From Xenopus tropicalis (Eukaryota > Chordata > Amphibia > Anura > Pipidae), in NCBI RefSeq assembly GCF_000004195.4, contig NC_030678.2:84852904-84916903 (forward strand): DNA of 64,000 nucleotides. The letters run 5' to 3'. The notes under the pieces were generated by a model. The model searched no databases, had not been told where the DNA came from, and saw only the letters and a list, made by a program, of their open reading frames with translations. A program made the translations under genes and the position numbers. Position 1 is the first letter of the stretch; every line of letters begins with the position of its first letter. This document shows, in pieces, positions 56,080 to 64,000 of this stretch.

Positions 56080-59000
56080 TTGAAAGTTCAGATAGTGTTT
56101 ATACAACACACATAAGCCCTACTGAATGAGCTAAAAGTGAGAAGCTTACATTTTAATTACTGTAATTAGCAGTGCTTATGGGTATTCTGTCCTCTTACCA
56201 CCTCTTTCCATTTTAGGCAATTTTCGTGGACAGGGGAAACATATCTTCTAAGTACTAACCACATATACACCTATATACATACTTATATGTTTAATAGGGA
56301 CGGAATACATTTGTGCTGCTAATTGCACTGAAAAAGAAAGAAAAATTAAAAGGGAAGTAAAATTTAAATTTCTCTTTGCGTCTAATAGAAGCATCTATAA
56401 CACAAAGAAAGTAAGGGTGGGTTGAAAGAAGCCATGAAACTGAATATACGATGATCTATTACATCACTGTCTACACTGTCTAAAAAGAAGATTGGAGTAG
56501 AAACTCTAGAGTCTGTTTCCCATACAGTGAAAGTGACCAATACCTTTTCTAGTGTCTTTAGAAAAGCACATTTTAAAAATTAATTGCTATAACACTTTCC
56601 TATTAACCATTTCCATTTTCAAGGCCAGGTCTCCAATAAGCCACTGGCTTAAGGGCATAACACCTTTACTAAACTAAGACACTAAAGATACATGTAAATG
56701 TTTCTGTCTAAAGTCAGAAATTAGCAAGAATGGAATAAGAAGAGGAAACCCTGTGTAACACAGGTACGCCGAGACCCTAATCTAAGAGGCAATGATATAT
56801 GCAATCAGATATATATATATAATACTTATAAACCATTTTGCTGTTCTTTGCCTACAGTTTGGACATAAGATATGTATACACAGTGAAAACATGTAGGATT
56901 TGCCACACATTATAGGGGGCATTATTGACCTAATGGGGACACAAGTGCAAGAGTACTAAAGGAATTTTTCTAATTCCATTCCTGCTCATTTCCTAAGCAT
57001 TTGGACCACTGGGATGCTGTGCTTTGCAGTGAATGAAGAAGTCAGTGTTTCACTCATGGCATAGCAATGTAGCTTTTTTTCATGTTGCCCACTGCATGGG
57101 GTGTTGTACATGAACCTTTGTTTTTTTTTTATAAATTTTATTCTAACCTGGTCCTGGGGGCTTACGCAATTGCATATCTGAACACAAGCAGAAATTAGAT
57201 TTATTCTACTTAAAACCTAAAAGGTAGTTGATGAGTAAGTATTCTTTAAAGGCAAGAAAATGGAAAATAAAGTCCTATTATAAATAACATTGTTTTACCA
57301 AACATCCATTTCATAGTGAGAAAAAAGACTTAACCTTGGAAAATGCCAGTAGAAATGCCCGGACCACAATAAAAGATGATTAGAAGTCCCAGTACTGTAC
57401 CTGTTCCATACATGTTTTAAAGAAAAGATTCTACGGATTCTTTCCAATTTGTAAATATAATCCAGTGATTTAAATAGCATTTATCAAAGCCTGAAGAGCC
57501 TTACTTGGCATGGGCTTCAGGATGGGCCCTTGTCTTTCTTTGAAAATAACATGCAGCAGATTCTTCTGTAGGGAGGTGATCCTTCTGCTTTGAATTTTAA
57601 CCATCTGTGCAGATAGCCCTCCTCCCTAAAAGATGGGGACATTTTAGGGATTGTTATTTCTACTATTTTAATAGGCTACAAATGTACTTTGACATTCCAA
57701 CAATATATTGCCAAAAAAGACATGCAAGATTTCTAAACAAGAATACAGCTGTTCTCCCATCCCCTGAGTCTGCTCAGAAGGGTGTACAAATAATCTTTCC
57801 CTTTGATTTCAAGGTAGAACTGGCTTTTGCAGCATGTGTTACTTTTCACTTCTCTTGTATCTTTGAATACAAATGGCACAAGAGACACAATTTCCATTGA
57901 CATGTGGTTTGATAGTCATTACTTGCCAGCCAGTTTTTAAAAAACTTAAGGTTTACTGCAGAAGCCAATCATACTCATCTTTGGATGCACAAAGATGACA
58001 TGAAGATGAATTTTGTTCTTTTCCAATCAATTCCTTTTCCAATGCCCAGGCAGCATAATGCCAATATAATGCAGAGCAAAGCTTTCAACACCTTTAGGTG
58101 CATGTTTTATTCTTTGCCACCAATCCTTGCTCTGTAGTTCTCAGATACTATGGAATGGTACAATATGATTTGTTAGATAGTGTAAGTAGATGGCAGATTA
58201 AAGCTCAGCACTTTGAAAAAATCCATAGAGAAATGTTTTGTGTTGTGCTACCACGTACTGCTATGTATTTCTTCAAACTGTGGAGAGGAGCAATTTGATA
58301 GGTCAGATCAGATATGTGTACCTGTGGAGGTAAATGCATGGCAGACTCCAGTTCAGCACTGGTCTTCATTAAAGCAAACAACAGCTTGAGCAAGGAACTC
58401 AGTAATTCAGAGCCAGCTTGGCCAAGGGTACATTGCAGAGTTGGGAAATTAAAGGGAAAAGAGCAGCAAACAGGGAAAAGATGCATGAGCATCAAAAATT
58501 TGAACCAGTATCATTCCCGCTGGAGCTAATGTCACTATGTATGCCACTGCAAAATGATGTGGCACACGAGAACTGAAGGAGTAGGGGCATGCATGTGCAA
58601 AGGCAATTGGGACTGGCAGGTAACGGGACTGGCAGGTAACAGATTGTGTTGGTAAAACTTTATCTGTTTTCAATATATGTGCACAGAATCTTACCCACAG
58701 AACACTTTAATTGTAGAATCTTATCTTGTGTAAACTAAAAACACACTAGCATTCAGATTCTGGGCCACATCAGGCTAATTTGTCTCAATTAGCATTCAAA
58801 TGAAATTCTCCAATAAAAATCTGATCTGTATAAATATAGCTCCATGTTGTTTATTCCTGGAACTGGAGCTGAAAACTTTACACAAAGTTTTCCTGATCAC
58901 AGAGCAACTAAACAGCAGTATGTTTTTCTCATGTAGTATTATAGTGTTATACCATGAAGCAAAATTTACACAATAATCTCCATATGCTGGAAAGTAGCAA

Positions 59001-61139
59001 TAACTGGTGAATTTCCTTAAATCTGTAGTTCTGTTTTGGTCATCTACAATATAAAGCCATATATACTGTGGGAATACTGTACTATGGGACAGTATTATGG
59101 TGGGTTTACAACACCTTAAAGGATGAATTGAGTCCCTATGAAAGGTAAGCCGGTAAATAGATTTTCTATCCATTCTCAAGTGTTATGAGAATGTATGTAA
59201 AGACTTGTTTGCTGTATCTATAGCAGTATGCCTGTTGTTTTCATGCGTCTATAATGCATGTAATTTGAATCAGCATGAACTGAAGGGGCTTGGACAAATT
59301 TTGGCAATATATAGCTTTTTCACAAATAAAATAGGTAGTATTGGCCTTGTGTCTGATTGCCATATGTTTTTGGGGGAGAATAAACTAATTCATTTATCTC
59401 TATTACCAGTATTAACTATGGCCAGATTAGATTTGATGTGAAAAGTACTTCCTAATTCAGTTCTGTAATTCCTAACAGATTACGATGACATTTCCATCAG
59501 ATAAACCATGATATATGTTCCTTTCACAGGACAGATTCTGGCCTTATGTTGGAAAAATGGACCACATGATAGATAGAGAGAAGGTTTTCAACTTTTGCAC
59601 TAAAGCAGTTCTGATGAAAGCCTTGCTAGAATGAAATGATTTAGTAAAGTCCTGTTCTATAGTGCTGTTTTCGATGACTATAACTGCAATAAAATCAGGA
59701 GCTCTCCTTGCTATACCATAAGTACCAGTTATATTGTTTGTGACCACAGCTGTAACAAAAAAAAAGTTGATAAAAACTCAGCCACCATTGAGGTGCCACC
59801 ATAATTTTGTATTTTTTTTTTCTTGATGACTTTGCCATGGTATTACCAGCTCAACCTTTTCTCCCTTAGCCTTGTAACATTCATACCCTGTCTGACAATC
59901 TGGCATCAGCTTCAGCTGTCCCAAAAGAATTGAATATTTTGGGTCTTTCATTTTTTAGGAAACCATTTCCTGAAAGGAAGATGAGGAAGATAGGTGAAGG
60001 AGGGTGCATTGGTGGCAATGACAACTTTATTTGCTTGGGTAAGGAATTGTTTGATCTTGAGTGTATGACTAACATATATAGGCTCAAAATATATTTAGCA
60101 TGTGTATTTAATAAATGTGTATCTACTGAGGTAGAGCAGAGGAATTTTTCCTGCAGTTATCAGACTTGCTTTAAGTGTTACTTGCTTTAAAATGAGTTGG
60201 GTACATTAAGTCAATGATGTTTTCATTAAAATCATTGGAGATGAAGAAAACCTCTAGCAGATAGAACTTTGTATGTGACATTAGCCTTAGCTGTGAAAAC
60301 TGTGCATGCAACTCAAGTGAAAGGAAGCTGCATGCCAGAAAAGAGTTGTGTTTGATAGTTAGTCTTTGCTGGATACAAAACAAAGAGATAATGGGTATTT
60401 TAAGGGTCCCTTTTTTATTTGCGCACATACATAAGCTTTATCTGTCATCTACAAGGCACTTGTAAGAATCACAAAATGTCTTTTAACTAAATGCCTTCCA
60501 AACCATAATGCTCATTCCAGAACATGAATTTGTATTAATAACAGATTTCTTATGTTCTCTGCCAAAAATATCATGCCCTGCATGATAAAAGGAAGGAAAA
60601 TGTAATTGACAAAAGAACGTATAATATCTGTATTGCAAAAGCACCTGTTGCACAGCATCAGGAGTCATACCAGAGTCTTGAATTGGTTTCTTTTGGTGCT
60701 ATAAGAGAAAAACATGTTTACAAGACACATTAATGTAATACCTATAGTGGCTAACTATATAGATACATATTACAAATCAAGCTTACTATAATCTAATTTC
60801 CCTTCTTCAGGCTGATATATTAAAACTGGGCACAGATACATGTACAGAAACCTTCTGTATACATGCATTACATTGTTTAAACACAACAGAAAAGGAACAG
60901 TAGCCCTTTACATAAGTAATACAAAGTAACAATAACATTTTAGCTTTACAGAGCAATATATTTTTTACTGCTGGGGAAAGTGACCCCCATTTGAAAGCTG
61001 GAAAGATTCAGAAGAAAAAGGCCAAAAAGGCAAAGAGAATAAGAAGGCAAAAAAATGACCAGTTGAAAATTTGCTAAGAATAAGTCATTCTATAACATAC
61101 AAAAAGTTAACCTGCATGTGATTTTTTTGGTATACATTT
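56078..61139. other. long unassigned stretch
   Basis: This 5-kb stretch has no recognised transposon. Open frames (for example 57607-57900 plus, 58796-59179 minus) have no motifs and overlap frames on the other strand. A 16-bp unit, gggactggcaggtaac, is repeated twice in tandem at 58608-58639. About 57700-58150 looks repeat-free and GC-balanced. Confidence 0.5.
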
Positions 61140-61260
61140 TATTATCCCTCCAACTTGCAATGCAGCAGTAAAGAGTGACTGAAGTTTATTAGAGCACATG
61201 GCTGAGGTCACCTGGGAAACATCTCTAGCCCCATGTTAGATTTAAATGTAGTTCATATTT
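61140..61260. mobile_element. fragment of the ttaaagggatactgtca T2 element
   Basis: The words aacttgcaatgcagcagtaa agagtgactgaagttta.tag agcaca and cctgggaaac match the interior of 39855-40445 in the same orientation. Neither terminus is present. Confidence 0.7.
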
Positions 61261-61349
61261 AGACATCAGATGGGGCACAAGGTGAAAGTACTTGAAATCC
61301 TTTTTTCAATTGGAAATGCTTATTCTATCTGTGTACAAGCTGGAAGGGC

Positions 61350-61647
61350 TAGTGATAAGGGAAACTGCCCTGTGTTGCTTTGCCGAAAAAAATTGCTGTG
61401 GAAAAATTAGCAAAATGCTGAAATTTTGCTGAAATTTCACCAAATGCATTGGATTCAATGGGTATTTTTTTGTGCTTTTTCTCTTTCATGAATTGGCACT
61501 TTGTTTTCTGTACAAAAAAATTAATTAATTTTTTACAGCACAAAAAAATGCATGGGTGAATTCTGGTGCATATTCATGAAAATTTTGCCAAAGCATGAAT
61601 TTCACTGCAAATCTGTATGAGGTGAAACAAATTTACTCATCCCTACT
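61350..61647. mobile_element. degraded tagtgat...atcccta MITE
   Basis: The ends are ctagtgataagggaaactg and tttactcatccctacta. The interior has ttgccgaa, gcaaa and gaattttgctgaaatttc words in inverted order, as in 28429-28692. The CpGs of the other copies are mostly lost. Confidence 0.65.
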
Positions 61648-62730
61648 AAGGGCATGTCAAAATTCCCCTGTCCGAAGGGATCTTGAAGTCCAGAAAGCTT
61701 ACTTTATAATATTTCTATATATTTAGTGCAAAAGTTTTTTTTCTGATCCACTGGTTAATGTGGTAATACCTAGCCACTATAAGTAATCCTTCCCAAGTTG
61801 AGTTTCTCCTAGCTCCCAAATATGATAATTGATGCAGAAAGAACTTTCCTTCTTCTGACACAATATACCATAACTCACATGGCTACGTTAGCCATTAATA
61901 GAACTTGGGTGTCAGAAAAGGTCCTGGTTAAAGTGATGTTCTTTTTAAAAGCAGGGCTTCACATTGCTTATTCCCATTATACTAATTTACTAATTATGTA
62001 TACATTTTTATCTTTCAGGCCCGTTTGGTTCATGGAACACACACTGACTCAGGAAAGGATGTCAAATTGGATTAGTTTTCCCTTTAAAACTGACTCCTAA
62101 TCTGTGGATATTAGAGAATATGTGAGCACAGAAAATGCCATACTCTTTAATTTTTTCAACCGAATAACACTGTAGTGACCCTTATTTAGTGACCCTTTCT
62201 ATAACTGAATCATTTTTAGAGATCACATTCAGTTGACATACTATATAACATGTTTGTAATGCCCTTATATTACCTAATAACCAATCATATACAAATGAAA
62301 ATGTATTGATCATTTGGAAAAATAAATACATTAACAGATATAATTGGTTTAAGGAAAGCAGAACATATGCAGGTTATATCTGCCTCAGATATAATAATGA
62401 ATAACCATGAGCAATCATATGCAGCTGAAATACATCAGTTTTAAGAAAGTTCTTAAGATAAATAAACATTTTCAGTATATTTCTTAAATTAACATTTCTT
62501 TCATAATATTTTGCTCACAGTACACTGAGCATATCTTAGCAATTATAGCTTCCTAGTCCAGAAAGTATACATTTCAAATGCTGGCACATGATCTAAAGAT
62601 GCCATAGATACCCTATGCTAATCTTCTAAGAGCAGAAGAATTTGTATGGGTGCTTTACATCCTTACCATGGTTACTTGCTTCTAGCCTTTTTTAGTGCCC
62701 TTTCTGAACATGTGCTGACATTATGCCTTT
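61648..62730. other. unassigned sequence
   Basis: No gene or recognised repeat is seen. The 92-codon frame at 61822-62100 shows no motif. Confidence 0.5.
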
Positions 62731-62754
62731 GAGTTGAAGATAAGTGGGTGCATG

Positions 62755-63145
62755 TATGTCTGCAACTGCAGTAAGCAAAATGCAATTTCAAGCACAATCG
62801 CCATTTTTCTTTCCCCACAATGCAGCCCTTTTCCCCAGAATTCTGACGCCATTTACCAAAATGACTGCGACTGCACGTGTGCTTCTTCTCAAATTGGAGC
62901 AAATATTTTCAAAGTGCCTGGTGTATTTTATGGAGTTTGGGGTGTCACCTATTCTTTCAATGCAACAAAACTGTGGCGACAAAGGGCACTGAGAGAACCC
63001 TGAAGTTATCGCTTGGGAAGAAGGTGGAAGTAGCTTGAGGAGCAGCAGCACATGATTTTGCAACAAAAGGCAGGAAAGACTTAGGGGCTCCAAGCACAAC
63101 AATAGGGAAGTGAAAGGTGTGCATTTTGACGCAAGTGCCTTTAAT
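62755..63145. mobile_element. possible MITE, CpG- and tgc-rich
   Basis: The stretch is GC-richer than its flanks and has inverted words near its sides (gcaaaatgcaatttcaagc... and ...ggtgtgcattttgacgc). The long frames on both strands (62672-63234) are overlapping and lack motifs. Its class is not recognised. Confidence 0.35.
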
Positions 63146-63149
63146 AAAA

Positions 63150-63441
63150 GTCGTTTTATGTGCAACTGACAACACAAAAGTATTGTACGAAACGGTAAGT
63201 GTATGGCGGATAGATGAGACGAACAATATCGCAAAGGCTGCGAATATTGGTCGTCACGTCGATTGGGCAGGTTTAAAGAAATTGACCAAAATCTACATTA
63301 AGGGCTGAATCGGCAGATGGAGGTAGAATTCCTGTTGTTTCTACCTCCATATCTGACAATTCAGCCCTGAACATCAGTGGGGAAAACAAACTACCAATAG
63401 TTGCAGGATAGATCGTAATTGCTACATGTATGGCCACCTTT
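63150..63441. mobile_element. TTAA-type MITE with conserved hairpin
   Basis: The right end tacatgtatggccacctttagg and the internal attgtacgaaacgg match the family at 19684-19940. Positions 63301-63368 form the same hairpin (agggctgaatcggcag ... ctgacaattcagccct). Confidence 0.75.
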
Positions 63442-64000
63442 AGGTGTAAGAATATAGACAACACACCCAGTAGCTGTCAAGGATAATAAGGATTTGAGAT
63501 GTCTTTTATACCTTGCTTAGTATGTGTAAAATAGCAGTGTTTGCTCTCACTGTATGCCAGTTAAGTTTCTTTTAAGGTTTTAATTTCTCATTAATATGCA
63601 CATTAAAATCTTTGTGGCTATCTTTAGATTCGGGACAGAGTTCAAAATTACTCAGCTGGTGATGTAGGCCAACAACTATTGTACAAGATATAAATAAATA
63701 AGATCCAGATGGCCATTTATACAGACGTAATTTGCTTAGTATAAAGGGAACTAAAATTACTAATGGATTAAAGAAAAATTGCTCAGGTGATATTTTATAA
63801 CATCTTGTTTGTTGTGATATGTGAATTACATCTGCGTCTTATTCTGGGGGGTAATTTACACACTTAAAATAATATAAAATATCACTTTGGCACATTTAAT
63901 TTCCCCTATTGAAATGTTCATTTTCCCTGTTGAAATATTTTAGATTTTACTTTTTCATTGCAAATCTGGCAAATGAATTTGTATTCTCTTTGATTATTTA
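63442..64000. other. unassigned AT-rich sequence
   Basis: No gene or recognised repeat is seen to the window end. Confidence 0.5.

Noticed and set aside
57607..57900. 97-codon plus-strand frame
   Set aside because: No motif or splice evidence. It may be noncoding conserved DNA instead.
58796..59179. 127-codon minus-strand frame
   Set aside because: No recognisable domain and no supporting signals. AT-rich frames of this length are expected by chance in 64 kb.
62672..63234. Overlapping frames of up to 148 codons on both strands
   Set aside because: They shadow one another over a GC-richer repeat-like stretch and show no protein motif.
1..64000. CRISPR arrays, bacterial operons, rRNA or tRNA genes
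   Set aside because: The sequence is clearly vertebrate in repeat content. No spaced direct-repeat array, ribosome binding sites, rRNA-like blocks or complete tRNA cloverleaf were seen.

Overview
The window looks like amphibian, most likely Xenopus, chromosomal DNA from a large intron or a gene-poor interval. The sequence is AT-rich, and the ORFs that run furthest belong to mobile elements. Its repeats are those typical of frog genomes: many copies of TTAA-flanked elements whose ends read TTAAAGGRR (the Kolobok/T2 type), palindromic foldback MITEs, hAT and Tc1/mariner relics, a CR1-like LINE, a Penelope-like element and solo LTRs. The genus call rests on recognising repeat families by eye. 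I cannot tell X. tropicalis from X. laevis. No host protein-coding gene is supported with confidence.

Layout: 1-10 kb holds an LTR-like relic, a degraded T2 element, two foldback MITEs, a well-preserved T2 element, a tATCCAGA-type MITE, an AAAGGAGACATA element, a 660-bp MITE and a minus-strand solo LTR with a CAAG target duplication. 10-20 kb holds a pogo/Tigger-like transposase gene that is still open over 241 codons, a hammerhead-like inverted-repeat element, a second copy of the 660-bp MITE and further MITEs. 20-32 kb holds a MITE containing a 20-bp minisatellite, a 5'-truncated CR1-like LINE with recognisable reverse transcriptase, a hAT MITE with an exact 8-bp target duplication, and a decayed Tc1-like transposase. 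33-48 kb is mostly unassigned sequence, with a nested pair of T2 elements inside another MITE (39.6-41.2 kb) and the GIY-YIG end of a Penelope-like element (45.4-46.2 kb). 48-64 kb has two T2 copies, a solo LTR with an AAAC duplication, a hAT MITE with an exact 8-bp duplication, a cluster of near-perfect inverted repeats beside (TA)n tracts at 55.5-56.1 kb, and a long unassigned stretch up to 62.7 kb.

The most interesting signal is a recurring short structure, found at five loci (14.5, 33.2, 45.6, 55.7 and 55.9 kb) and possibly a sixth (13.3 kb). It consists of YTGANNA, an A, a short stem-loop, GAAA, YGTYG and then AATAAA. At three of the loci it lies between inverted-repeat arms, at 55.7 kb it lies inside the arms of a palindrome, and at 45.6 kb it lies just 3' of the Penelope GIY-YIG ORF. 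It resembles the hammerhead ribozymes reported from Penelope-like terminal repeats, but with a consistent extra A and mostly degraded core bases. Two weak exon-like signals (24.0 kb plus strand; 53.9-54.1 kb minus strand) are recorded as leads only.
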